Part shown: piece by piece, positions 35,625 through 45,661 of the stretch
Layout of the letters: each line of letters begins with the position of its first letter
Numbering within the stretch: the first letter of the stretch is position 1
Assembly (NCBI GenBank): GCA_963662355.1
Contig: OY759361.1
Span: 1,612,001 to 1,676,000, forward strand
Source: WTFY01 sp026713925
GTDB lineage: Bacteria; Pseudomonadota; Gammaproteobacteria; UBA4575
DNA: 64,000 bases
Direction: 5' to 3'
Program-made: the position numbers and the translations under genes
The notes under the pieces: generated by a model
Told to the model about the DNA's origin: nothing
Databases searched by the model: none
What the model saw: the letters and a program-made list of their open reading frames with translations, nothing else

Positions 35625-36749
35625 TGGTCTTCTCCCCGTAATCTGATCCGGGCATGGTGTGAAAAATCTCGTCAAGCAGCCCCGGAAGGGGAAGGAGGTT
35701 TTTGCATGAAGAAGTCGCAGTGTACCGAGGAGCAGATCGCCTATGCCCTGCACCAGCATGAGGGCGGAATGAGTGTCGCGGAAGTGACCCGCAGGCTGGG
35801 GATCTCGGAGCAGACGTTCTACCGGTGGAAGAAGAAGTTCGGGGGGCTGGCGCCTTCGGAGGTTCGCCGGCTGAAGGAGCTGGCGCGCTGGATGATGGAG
35901 GGTTTCGGGGTGAGTGCCAGGCGGGCCTGTGAGGTAGTACGGTTGCCTCGATCGACCTGGCTATACCGTTCACGCAGGGTGGAGCCGGTAGCGTTGAAGC
36001 AGCGGATTCGTGACATAGCCCGGACCCGCACCCGGTACGGATATCTGCGCATGCATGCGGTATTACGGCGGGAAGGCTGGGACGTCAACCGCAAGCGGGT
36101 CTATCGATTGTATCGCGAGATGGGGCTGCAGAGGCGGCATAAGCCTTTGAGGAGCCGGGTGCAGGCGAAGTTGCGCGAAGCGCGTGTACCGGCCCGGTTT
36201 CAGAATGACTGCTGGAGCATGGACTTCATGGCGGACCAGAACTCACAGGCCGCAGGCTGAGGGGGTTAACGGGAGTGGATCCCTTCTGTCGTGTGAGTCC
36301 GGCGATGGAGGTGCGTCGCAGGTATACGGGATACGATGGGGTACGCACCCTGAAGCGAGCCACATTGGAGTACGGTGTCCCCCATACGATTCGGGGACAG
36401 ACAATGGCCCCGGGTTCGTATCGAAAGAGGTCGACTTGTGGGCCTATGCCAACGGGGTGACATTGGACTTCTCACGTCCTGGAAAGCCCACGGACAATGC
36501 GTTCATCGAGGCATTGAATGCGCGGGTGAGGCTGGAATGTTTGAACCAGCATTGGTTTTTATCCTTGGAGGATGCACGGGTCAAAATTGACCGATGGAGG
36601 GAGATGTATAATCACGAACGGCCACACAGCCAACTGGAGTACAAGACCCCGGTGGAGTTTGCACAAGCGCACCGGAAACAGGAAGAAAAACAAAGCAATT
36701 TAAGTCAGAATTTCGCATAAAGTCCGGACCAGTTTTTGGGGAAGGACCA
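35625..36749 (+). mobile_element. Degenerate IS3-family (IS407-like) element, 'IS-A' copy
   Basis: The left terminal repeat TGGTCTTCTCCCCGTAATCT starts at 35625 and the right end, ending in CAGTTTTTGGGGAAGGACCA, finishes at 36749. The two are imperfect inverted repeats. At 1125 bp the element is shorter than usual for the group because of internal deletions. The four bases flanking each end (TGGG and ATTG) do not match, so no target duplication remains. Confidence 0.82.
35706..36720 (+). pseudogene. IS407-like OrfA-OrfB transposase, deleted and frameshifted
   Basis: MKKSQCTEEQIAYALHQHEG with the helix-turn-helix VAEVTRRLGISEQTFYRWKK is OrfA. Straight after RRLKELA the frame continues as OrfB (RWMMEGFGVSARRACEVVR), so the OrfA leucine zipper and OrfB start have been lost in an in-frame deletion. 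The fused frame stops at 36260 after WSMDFMADQ. Homology then hops frames (RRRYTGYDGVRTLKRATLEY) until GFVSKEVDLWAYANGVTLDF, and continues to the stop at 36720. The conserved middle of the DDE domain is damaged, so transposition activity is not expected. Confidence 0.85.
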
Positions 36750-36755
36750 ATTGAT

Positions 36756-36801
36756 GAGATGTTTCACACCATGCCCGGATCAGATTACAGGGAGAAGACC
36801 A
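36756..36801 (-). repeat. Isolated inverted IS-A left end
   Basis: This stretch is the near-exact reverse complement of the IS-A left end at 35625-35670 (ending CAGGGAGAAGACCA). It lies seven bases beyond the right end of the plus-strand copy. It is the stub of another, oppositely oriented copy whose body is missing. Confidence 0.75.
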
Positions 36802-36822
36802 ATATGATCATCAGCATTCCAT

Positions 36823-36945
36823 CATCCGAATGCGGTCCCTGTATCCGAACCATATCTGGAGTGCGGACTTTGTTCAGAATCGGCTGTTCCGGGGATGTCG
36901 TTACAAAATGCTCACTGTAATCGATGAATACACGCACTAGTGAAT
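36823..36945 (+). pseudogene. IS3-type transposase internal fragment
   Basis: The plus strand reads RSLYPNHIWSADFVQNRLFR and GCRYKMLTVIDEYTH then stop, the start of a DDE core (W-S-x-D-F ... L-T-V-I-D-E). Nothing of the same gene is recognisable on either side. Confidence 0.7.
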
Positions 36946-37180
36946 GTTAGCTTATGCACCTAGACGATGCGTACACTGACGAAACATCGTGTCACAATCA
37001 TCCACAAATGCGAGTGGTGTAGTTCGCAGTGTTGTAGGTCGAGCGCAATCTACGCTCTCAGGTCTCTTGACCATTAGGACAGTTTAAAAAAGTGCTGAAC
37101 TCAAGCGCTTCGCCTGTTTCATACCGGACAGATGTTTCTGTCCCGCTAGCAGCAGTCCCAAATACTCCCAACTTGCGGAA
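36946..37180. other. Spacer between IS debris and ATPase gene
   Basis: About 235 bases without a recognisable gene, RNA or repeat. The region beyond the ATPase stop may contain its terminator, but no clear hairpin was found. Confidence 0.35.
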
Positions 37181-39517
37181 TCAGCGCCGAATGAAACTTA
37201 GAGTTCGCTTGGTAAAGTCCTCAAGTTCAGCATCACTAATCAATTCAGCAGCAAAAGCCGGGTTGGTGTCGTGATGATATCGGTTTGCGAAATCCAACAA
37301 CGCGCGAAGTTCACGGGCATCGTCTTCAGACAAGATTTGTCTGGGTGTCCCAATGCGCTGGATGCAGATATTGTGAAATGATCCCAGCAATAATCCTGGT
37401 GGGAAATCGGAAGGGTAGGCCACCCGAATATACGCCTCCAACATTGGCCTCAACGACTCGGCTACACGTCGCTCGATATCAGGATCAGCATTTTCAAGAT
37501 AAGATAAGGCCACGAGGAATCTCTTATCATGCTCCGTCACCATGGCGTCTGAGACATTCCAAGTCGCGAGAGTTGACCCGGCCCCCGCCCGAGCTATCAA
37601 ATAGCCGACTTTTTGAATTTGCTGACATTTATCCCAAACCCCAAGTAAGAACGGCTTTGAGTGGGAGAGCACGATCATACCTGAGACTTGCCGGGTTAGA
37701 GCATCCATTTCGTGCAACGTGTGAAGTGTTCGGTGTTCATCCAAGCTGGTTATCGGATCATCAATAACGACAATCTTATTTGCTCGGTCTGGATCATTCT
37801 CAATGCTGGCAAAGAAGAACGCGAGCGCAAGCGTATTCCGATCACCTGCGCTGAGAGTATTCTTGAAGCTTTGTCCGCCATCACCGATAGCCAGAGGAAC
37901 TGGGTGCCCATCAATGAGAAGAGTATAGTTCGCTGATGATCCGGCTCGAATATTTACAGCATCGACGGGACCAACACGAAACGATGCGTTTAAGCGGCGG
38001 AGGTAATCATTAATAGTTTCTCCGTATGCAGGGAACGCGGTTTCCCTATGAAGATCAAGCGCTGTGCGAGCAGCAGTTCTTTCCGTTTCAGTAACCACCT
38101 TTGCTGCTTTTTCGGCCAAATAACTGTCGCACAGTGGTGCAATATTTACATCAAACCGCGCTTCAATAGCCTTTAATCGTTGAAGGTCAGAGGCAAGTGC
38201 AACCGCGTTCGCATCACGGGCCTGCTCCTTTACCAACTCTAGCCCTTCGTTGGCTAGCGCCAATTCTTCACTTAGCGATTTTACTTCACGGCAATTGGCG
38301 CGATGCTCCTCAACAAGAGTTTGTATACTCTGAGGTATCGCAACTGGCTCGAGCGGAGAGGATAATTTTGTATCCAATAGAGCTTTCACTGCCTCGCGCG
38401 CTCGTCTCCAGGTAAACGCAATTTCCTGAGTGTCGATTGCGACCTCAGGGACATCTGCAAAATCCTTCCAAAATTGACAGTGCTCCACAGCTTGCCGCAC
38501 GTTCCGTTCGAAAGTGGCAGGTATCTCTCCCTCATGTTGATGTTCAAAATTTGAGATCGCTTCGAGTATTTCCTGCCTTAGACCGTTGTAGGCTTCGGCG
38601 AAAAAAATGCGATAGTGAGTCAATACAGGTGAATGCTCGAGGTCTTGTGCACAGAACGGACAATCATTTTCTTCACTCAGTTTGCCTTCATCAAAGAGTC
38701 TAAGCCCGTCGGCCACCCAGCCCTCCCCATCTGGTCCAAGCATGTGAAGATGAGATTGAACTCTTGCCAGAGCATCAGCATCAAGATCTGGCAAACCATT
38801 TGCTAACAGTGCCTCGACTTCATCCAAACCGATTTCTGGCAATACCAGAGGGCTGAAGGTGTTCTGCTCAGCCACTCTTTCAGTTTCTTGTGCAGCAGCC
38901 AGGCTGCGTTCAGCCTTTGTTATCTTCCCCGGAAGATCGTCCTCAGCTTGAAGCGAGCAGAATCTCTCAACAGTCAGGCCTTCATAGCGATCGGCTGGGA
39001 TTGCATCGGCCCATTCCCGAAGTTTGCGATTGTGCTGCTCAATCTGATCGACCTTTTCTTGAAGAGTGGTGTTGAGGGCGATGCCCTGCGATCCGATAAT
39101 CAACTCATGTAGATTCTGTCGATGAGACGATGAAACTTCGATCCCAGAGCATACGTTTTCGATGACAAATAGATCATCAAAAATTGCCAACTGCGGAAGT
39201 ATTTGAGACCATACTCCGTCCTGAAAGACAGCTGAGTCACCTGCATTAAGTTCTACGACAATATGCGGTGGGTGCTGAGCAGTGAGCCGGTGCCGTTCAA
39301 GGATTAAATTTGGATTTCCAGTCGCGAGCGAGCGCAGGATTGCCGCTAGGGTTGTTTTGCCGCGAGCGTTCTCCGCATAGATTACGGTAAGCGGCGCAAA
39401 CGGCAGGTTCGCGCCCTCCGTAACATTTTCGAACTTACCTGTGTTGCGCAACATGGATAGTGTTCTAACCATGAGAAAGCCCCTTTCCCCGACCATGCGA
39501 TAAACTGAACTGATCAC
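37181..39517 (-). CDS. AAA_13-type ATPase with zinc-hook-like CxxC, RloC/PrrC-like
   Basis: 778-residue SMC/ABC-type ATPase. Residues ~40-60 carry Walker A (YAENARGKTTLAAIL). Helical arms follow, and CPFC at residues 286-289 sits between them like the Rad50 zinc hook. The ABC signature LSAGDRNTLALAFFFA and Walker B IVVIDDPITSLDEHRT (near 575-615) close the nucleotide site, with SHSKPFLLG after it. The C-terminal ~110 residues contain R690-x3-E694 (RPMLE) and H748-H749 (NRYHHD). PrrC and RloC, the tRNA anticodon nucleases linked to restriction systems, use an Arg-x3-Glu...His triad; the spacing to His is longer here. It begins 12 bases after the type IIL restriction gene, so an operon is likely. 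A guard role, triggered when restriction is inhibited, is inferred. Start could also be the ATG eight or sixteen codons downstream. Confidence 0.75.
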   Translation of the reverse strand: MISSVYRMVGERGFLMVRTLSMLRNTGKFENVTEGANLPFAPLTVIYAENARGKTTLAAILRSLATGNPNLILERHRLTAQHPPHIVVELNAGDSAVFQDGVWSQILPQLAIFDDLFVIENVCSGIEVSSSHRQNLHELIIGSQGIALNTTLQEKVDQIEQHNRKLREWADAIPADRYEGLTVERFCSLQAEDDLPGKITKAERSLAAAQETERVAEQNTFSPLVLPEIGLDEVEALLANGLPDLDADALARVQSHLHMLGPDGEGWVADGLRLFDEGKLSEENDCPFCAQDLEHSPVLTHYRIFFAEAYNGLRQEILEAISNFEHQHEGEIPATFERNVRQAVEHCQFWKDFADVPEVAIDTQEIAFTWRRAREAVKALLDTKLSSPLEPVAIPQSIQTLVEEHRANCREVKSLSEELALANEGLELVKEQARDANAVALASDLQRLKAIEARFDVNIAPLCDSYLAEKAAKVVTETERTAARTALDLHRETAFPAYGETINDYLRRLNASFRVGPVDAVNIRAGSSANYTLLIDGHPVPLAIGDGGQSFKNTLSAGDRNTLALAFFFASIENDPDRANKIVVIDDPITSLDEHRTLHTLHEMDALTRQVSGMIVLSHSKPFLLGVWDKCQQIQKVGYLIARAGAGSTLATWNVSDAMVTEHDKRFLVALSYLENADPDIERRVAESLRPMLEAYIRVAYPSDFPPGLLLGSFHNICIQRIGTPRQILSEDDARELRALLDFANRYHHDTNPAFAAELISDAELEDFTKRTLSFIRR

Positions 39518-39529
39518 CTCTGCTGTGTT

Positions 39530-42430
39530 TCATGGCATGCTTAGACAGTCCGCGGATCGAAGCTCTTTATAAGATTGAAAATTATTCGGTAAGCCGGGTC
39601 CTTGAATCGGTTTATTATCCGTTTCTAGGGTTGCGAGCTTTATGTTCAGATCAAACAGAAATTTCAGTGGATCAGCACTAGGATTTACCCCATAAGCTTT
39701 CCGAACAGCTACATCTAATTTATCCTGCGCGACATCTAGGGGGTGTTCACCTGGAAATTCGCTTGATCGATACAATTCACGCAGCGACAAATCGTGCATA
39801 GCGCACAGTTTTCGTCTTACCTTTCTCAGATTCTGTGCTGCCTTAGCCACCGCTTTTACATTATTTAGCGTTGGCTTTTGCGGCCACGGAAAGCTATCGA
39901 AGACGGATTTAGATGTGTAACGGTATCTTTCTGTCAATGTCGAACACCGTTCGGTGAACCAACTCCAATGTAAAGATGACTGTAGTATTCAAAATGAATA
40001 GTCGTCATCACGAGGGAAAACTACTAATGCGTCGTTGGGGTGAATGTCGCTCGAAATGAACTCAAAGATCGGGCGTTTTGTGACTCGACTGCAGGCGATG
40101 TAACGAGGGACCTGCTCAATTGCCTGCATCAACGCATCGCGTCGATAAGACAATTGCCACCATCGTTTAAGGAAGTTTTTGTGGTGGTTATTTACTCTTG
40201 CTTTGGGGTTTTCTTTCCGCGCTACGCTGTTGCGGCTTGCTTCTTCAAGAGCTTTCTTCTGTCGCTTTGGTAAGACCATTGTCTTTATGCGATCAAAAAC
40301 TAGATTAAATTGTTGTGCCTCAAGTAAGTCGCAACTTCCAAAATCGATTACGTAACGATCAGGCAATCCGGACTTTGAAGATAAGAGTATATTTGCTATC
40401 AAAAACGGAAATATCACCTTGGTGTACTTGGCGTCGGCCTCGAATAGTTTGCGAGCCTCTGCTGGGCTCAACAAAAATGACGCATGACCGTGCGTTTGCC
40501 CCTGTGAACAAGCGTCACTTTGTGCATTGGCCCGTAATGACTTGGCTTGGGTGACATCGAATCCAAAAGAGAGCGCAGAAGAAATCCTAGCTCGGTCTTC
40601 ATGTCTCCAACCCGCTGAAACTTTAGCTCCTTCTTGAATATATAGCCGCTTCTTGCCTGACTGTTCTCCCTTGATCCAGTTGACAATCGAAACATGGACA
40701 GATGCGTCTCCTGACCATGGCATACTCGACACTGCCTCAGTGATTGTCCCCTTCTCCGAAAGGATATAATCGAGACCACCTTCGCGAGAATAATTTTGTC
40801 TAATAGAATTTGTGCCAACTAGACCCGCACGTTGCCCGTCCTTCAAGTGATCATGCGTTAATCTAAGCCAATAGACGCAGTAGTCCGCATGCCCTGGCAC
40901 GTCCGGATGTTTGGAGCGTAATTTGTGCAGGTAGGATACTCCAAGTTCTTCCTGCATCTTGTTTTTGCTTTGAAATGGAGGGTTTCCGATTACAGTCTCC
41001 ACCTCGGGCCATTCGGCAAAAAGCGCATCCGTTTCTACGATATTATCGTCGAGATTATCAAGCGGTAATCCGTCATTGAAGTCCAACTCCATCTCGTTCC
41101 GTCCAAGGGTATCAAGTGCTTCGTCCAATGCGAGCTTCTTCGCAAGCATCAACGTGACTTTAGTTAATTCGACTCCAAATGAGTCAACGTCAAATCCAAA
41201 GAAATTCTTGGGACTGATGATGCTTGTAGTGAGTGCTTGTTTCGCCGTTGCTTTGGCAGAGAAACTTTCGTCCATTCTAGCAAGTATGCGTAGATCGAGA
41301 CGGGCAAGTTCACGATAAGCCATATACAGGAAATTGCCGCTACCACATGCCGGGTCGAGAACACGAAAGTCCATCAACTCACGACGAATAGCTACTAAGT
41401 CCTGAAGGCGATGAGCTGAGTCAATCCGCTCAATCCATGGTTTAACAATCGTAGGCCTAATTACACGCTGAATATCTGCTTCCGATGTGAAGTGTGCTCC
41501 CAGTGCGTGTTGTTCCTCTTTGTCCATGCTCTGCTGAAAAAGGGTGCCGAATATGACAGGGTTTACCTTGGCCCAGTTCTTCGTGGCAGCACCGTCTTCG
41601 CCACCAATAATCTTGAGTTCTTCGATATTTAATTCAACTGGTTCAATTACAGAAAACAGGCCGCCGTTGAAATATCGGACGTTCTTGAATCGTCCCGCAG
41701 CTGCCTTATTAGGTGAGTTCATTTGCTGAAACAATCCTTTGAACATGTCGTAGGAAGACTGGCCATTATTTAAACAGTCGTCGATCAGCGTTGCGACCGT
41801 ACCAGTAGGCAACAATTCTATATCTTCCGAAAACATCGCCACCATCATTTGCAAAATGAACCGCTGAGCCTGTTCGCGAGGAATAGGATTCTTCTTGCGC
41901 TTGGTAAGCGCCTTGAACAGTTCCGCCATACGATCAGCAGTTTGGCGTGAAACTTCTTCACGATCGTTATTGAAAATTGGTTTTCGATCGTCAGGGAGCA
42001 GGAAGTTTAGGGCGGTGTGACGAAGCGGCAGTTCTTCCAAAGTGACTACGTCAACAGGGTCATTCAACTGCCGGTCAAAGTCGTAAATCCAAAACTCTTT
42101 AAAATTACAAAGAACCACATATCTCGGTCGATTTGGGATAGCGTTGAGCCAGTAGTCGAAAGCTTGGTTGTAATGAAGGTGTAGCTTCTCGCCGCCTTTC
42201 TTCATCTCTATCAGAACGCGAGGTTTCCAAACGAGATCGGCGAAGGATGTTCCCTTGCTCGAAGCCTTCTTGATCCTATCCTCAAGCGTTGCACCAGCTT
42301 CTTTGTAGCCTTTGTGGCCGAAGGCCTGAAACAGTCTGTCGCAGAAGACTTGGGCTTCGCCTTTTTCGTCGCCTTTGAGTAATTCGACATAAGCGATAAA
42401 CTCTTTCATTCGATCCAAAACTCCAGACAT
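39530..42430 (-). pseudogene. MmeI-like type IIL restriction-modification enzyme, interrupted by one in-frame TGA
   Basis: Reading through one stop (complement of 39989-39991) gives a 966-codon protein. The N-terminal nuclease has D65-x9-E75-x-K77 (FADLVWKPRVLIEMKKG), the same spacing as MmeI. The N6-adenine methyltransferase core has DPACGSGNF (359-367) and NPPF (483-486). After the stop the same frame continues ILQSSLHWSWFTERCST and on to RYRYTSKSVFDSFPWPQKP, the conserved MmeI C-terminal region. The family usually has Gly at the stop position, so a single GGA to TGA change is the simplest explanation. The 813-residue product keeps the nuclease and methyltransferase but loses the last ~152 residues (end of the target-recognition/helical region). 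Sequencing error or programmed readthrough are alternatives. Directly upstream of the RloC-like ATPase gene. Confidence 0.8.
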
Positions 42431-42676
42431 GTGGCCCTCTCATTTGTACCGCCAGTTAGAAGATCAACAGAGAATATGAAGGATCACTTTAAATTGATTT
42501 CGATTTGATTCCCATCAGCTATCTTGAACTGATTGATGTATGCATTAACATAACTTGCTATTGAAAGTCTACTCAGCAACCCAGCTTAAAAGTACAGCTG
42601 ACACTCGCTCAGTCGTGCTGGCTAGTTATTGATCATCCAAAATTTCAAATATTTCCGCTGTTTCATGCTTACGTAG

Positions 42677-42799
42677 TCAGAGGAGTTTATCAGTCACGGC
42701 CAGCGATTCGCCTGTCATGATTGCCTGGCTTGAATAGGTATGACGAAGACCATGTAGGCGGATTGCTTCGGGTACCCACTCATTGGAATGTAAAGGAGT
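42677..42799 (-). pseudogene. Tyrosine recombinase C-terminal fragment
   Basis: The minus strand reads EAIRLHGLRHTYSSQAIMTG and SLAVTDKLL then stop. HGLRHT is the box II His-x-x-Arg motif of phage-type integrases and SLAVTDKLL the segment after it; the catalytic Tyr is missing. It differs from the intact integrase at 49.0-50.3 kb, so it is a remnant of another element. Confidence 0.75.
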
Positions 42800-42808
42800 C
42801 AATTTCGA

Positions 42809-43114
42809 ATGAGGATGTACAGAAAGGACAAGCGTGTTGTAAAGATCAAAACAATCGAGCCTTACAATACAATATACCAAAGGGAACCCCCTACTTTAAA
42901 TTACATCACTAGTGCATTGATGCTGATGTCTAGAGCCTGTTACGACATTGACTACGTAGGGTTCGAGCATCTGAAGTTTGGAGCCAATGAAGATGATTTG
43001 GGCATGTCAGTCAAGGACTGGCTTGCCTACTTGGACGTTCTGGATATTGAGAAATTTATGGAACAACTGAAACATGAGATAGGTGAGTCTGATGGTGGAA
43101 CAGGCTCCGAATAG
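42809..43114 (+). CDS. Hypothetical protein
   Basis: 101-residue frame with no recognised family. The C-terminal half (GMSVKDWLAYLDVLDIEKFMEQLKHEI) has plausible amphipathic character, whereas the N-terminus is basic. It overlaps the edge of the integrase fragment on the other strand. No convincing ribosome binding site was seen, so coding status is uncertain. Confidence 0.3.
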   Translation: MRMYRKDKRVVKIKTIEPYNTIYQREPPTLNYITSALMLMSRACYDIDYVGFEHLKFGANEDDLGMSVKDWLAYLDVLDIEKFMEQLKHEIGESDGGTGSE

Positions 43115-43256
43115 GGAATTACTTGGCAACTACGACAATGACGGCCATAGGCATACTGTTAACATAGACTGTCACCTATCTAAAGCTGCGTTTGATTTGG
43201 TGAAAATCTCACGTTTCAACTGATTACGATTATAGTAGTGGGTCTGTCAGAACCAG

Positions 43257-44123
43257 TCACTTAATCCCCAGACTCCCTTTGATCCGGCTAGTTTCCAATC
43301 CTGGCACACCTTCGGTCCACAGGGCCTGGATCTCCGCCCACCGCATAAAGTGCGCATTGTATCCGTAGGCCTGGCAAAACCGCTTTACACAACCCTCAAT
43401 CTCGAAGTTCAGTTCAGGTCCCACCTTAGCCAGCAAATCGTCCACAAGCCGAATCCCGACATTGTCTTTATGCAATGCTTTGAACCGGGCACACGCCTCG
43501 ACTCGTCGAGTCTCCTCAGCAAATTCTTCCTTGCGCAAATCATCCGTACGCCCATTGACCCTGCGCGATGGAATGAAGGGCAACATCATCGCAAGCCTCA
43601 ACTGAGCAATCATCAATGACCTGTGTGCATCTGTATAAGGTTCCTTCCACTGATGAGAACCGTACCCGAATTTGCGTTTGCGAGCCCAAACCGGATACAC
43701 GAACCACGCCAGATCAGATTTTTTACTATCTTCATTTCTGTACGCCCATACCAGAAGGCACTGATCCGCAAGCTCTGTATCTGACAATCCATTCAGCACA
43801 TACCAGGGATCACACGGCCTTGCACTTGGGTCCTTAAACCCCTCCGTATGCCGTGCCTCCGAAGCCGACTTCGCAAAGACACCTCCCTCACGTTCACGTT
43901 CATCGAATACCCAGTAGGGGTACAGCCGCACACACTTTACTCGCCCTGATTGGATCAGGCGATCCCTCTCACTCTTGGCACGTATACCGCAAAAAATAGA
44001 CAAGACATTGTGCATCGCATTGCGGCTGTCATAGGCCAATGCCAGCTTTTCAGTACACCTGAAATGATCCGGAACAGATATACCCTCCAGGTTCAAATTT
44101 ACCTTGTAAGGTAAGACGATCAT
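43257..44123 (-). CDS. Hypothetical protein, island-borne
   Basis: 289 residues from the ATG at 44123, which follows GGAGTG by about eight bases; an upstream ATG at 44213 in the same frame is possible but less likely. No known domain is recognised. It is basic and Trp/Tyr-rich (VRLYPYWVFDERERE, KSDLAWFVYPVWARKRKFG), contains a CARFKALHKDN segment and lacks signal peptide and membrane helices. It may be a DNA- or RNA-associated protein of the island. It stands alone, with non-coding DNA on both sides. Confidence 0.6.
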   Translation of the reverse strand: MIVLPYKVNLNLEGISVPDHFRCTEKLALAYDSRNAMHNVLSIFCGIRAKSERDRLIQSGRVKCVRLYPYWVFDEREREGGVFAKSASEARHTEGFKDPSARPCDPWYVLNGLSDTELADQCLLVWAYRNEDSKKSDLAWFVYPVWARKRKFGYGSHQWKEPYTDAHRSLMIAQLRLAMMLPFIPSRRVNGRTDDLRKEEFAEETRRVEACARFKALHKDNVGIRLVDDLLAKVGPELNFEIEGCVKRFCQAYGYNAHFMRWAEIQALWTEGVPGLETSRIKGSLGIK

Positions 44124-44879
44124 TTCAATCACTCCACTCCGTGTCATGGAATAGCAAAGATGGATGTAATATAGCCTGGGTACTGTGTGTGAAGGGGAGT
44201 GCGAATCGGACACCCCCCCTGGGTCTCATCTGGAATCTGGTACCATCAAACGAATTTATGATACTTCGCAGTATTTCCATAAGTCATTGATTTTACGAGG
44301 CCAAGAAGTTCACGTAAGACCTATTATGTTAAATGCAGGTACATTATATCTGTGTGATAGATAAATACAATGGTGTTCTGCATTTATACGGTGCGCTTGC
44401 ACCAGTCTGATACACATGCGAGAGCCCAGGAAAGATGCCAACTCATGAGATTCCGGGGGTTTTCAAAAGCGGAGCTACAACTTCAGGTGGTCGTTAATGG
44501 GTTGTAGAGTTTGTGTGAGCGAGTGAAAGTCTTGGGCATTGATATTCGTGCCTCGGATAGACGGTCCAAGTCTACAAACCGTATCAAAACCCGTTTGTAT
44601 CAAGTGATATATCAGTCTGGCTATTTTTTCTTGTGGATGTAAAGCCTCAAGCAAAATTATCTGTCATATAGTCAATTCAAAACGTGCTTGGAAAATGGGT
44701 CACTACATTCGATATTTATTGATTAGTAAGTAGAGAGATTGCTGCATTTCGAAAAACCAAGTGCCAGTTATTGTAGATACTCTACTGTGTACCACTATAC
44801 TCTATAGAACCACATAGGCTTGATGTGGATAATTGAATTGCATATGTTAGCCAGTTTAATTTATTAGGGAGTTCATCTA
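44124..44879. other. Long non-coding region within island
   Basis: About 750 AT-rich bases without a convincing gene. A small hairpin GGTGC-GCTT-GCACC lies at 44390-44403. No tRNA, repeat array or attachment site was recognised. Confidence 0.4.
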
Positions 44880-45464
44880 GTGGAAGGAATTGAGCACTGG
44901 AAAGATTTTCAAAAATACAGTTTGTTACAAGCAGTGCTTCTTCATATTGGAGTAAATCCTGCACGTACAAATGCTTTTTCTGAGGCTAGTTGTAGGATAG
45001 ATCCTGAGATCAGATTGATGTTTATTCCAGCAAGAAATAAGTTTATTCAGGCTATTGAAGAATCGCGACTACGTGCTCAAGTGGTGAGGGGTCCTGCACC
45101 TGGCAATCGAATCGATATGGAAAAAACCTTTATTCTTTTAGAAAATATTCAGACTTGGCTCCACTTTGCAAAAATTCCTTCTGAATTTTTTGGGGAATCA
45201 GGTGAGCCTGACTACTTGAATCCCAAGCATAAACGGTATGCCCCAAAGCTTGCGGCAGTGGTGAATGCCTGGTTAGAGATAGAGGGTGACCCAGAACTAG
45301 AAAGATTGAGTGCCAAGCAAGTACTAACAAAGTGGCTTCGGGGAAATGCCCGAAAATTTGAGTTAGCTGATAAGGCAGGTAATCCTAAAGAAACCAGTAT
45401 TGATGAGTGCGCAAGAGTTGGAAATTGGGAGAGAAAAGGTGGTCGTCGTAAGAAGCGAGTCTGA
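44880..45464 (+). CDS. Hypothetical island protein (common in P4-like elements)
   Basis: 194 residues from a GTG start. No named domain. The C-terminal part (RYAPKLAAVVNAWLEIEGD, SAKQVLTKWLRGNARKFEL, GNPKETSIDECARVGNW) matches a pattern I associate with small proteins encoded beside AlpA and replication genes in integrative elements. The basic tail GGRRKKRV suggests nucleic-acid contact. It is the first gene of a plus-strand set with alpA and the RepA-like ATPase. The function is unknown. Confidence 0.65.
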   Translation: MEGIEHWKDFQKYSLLQAVLLHIGVNPARTNAFSEASCRIDPEIRLMFIPARNKFIQAIEESRLRAQVVRGPAPGNRIDMEKTFILLENIQTWLHFAKIPSEFFGESGEPDYLNPKHKRYAPKLAAVVNAWLEIEGDPELERLSAKQVLTKWLRGNARKFELADKAGNPKETSIDECARVGNWERKGGRRKKRV

Positions 45465-45661
45465 TTACCTTGATAAATTTAACTTGTTGATAAACATGAA
45501 ATAATTTATTTTAACTAGGTAGCTTTCCCATAAACTTGTAATTCCTTCCTACAAATACATCCTAATTTCAGATAAATTTGTATAACCTTCATACTATTCA
45601 TACAGCTTTCCTATCATAATAATTAGTGACCAAGTTTAACTGAACCTTAAGGGGTTTAAAC
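45465..45661. other. AT-rich region upstream of alpA-like gene
   Basis: About 200 AT-rich bases between the 194-residue gene and the AlpA-type gene. It presumably carries the alpA promoter. No repeats were recognised. Confidence 0.4.
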
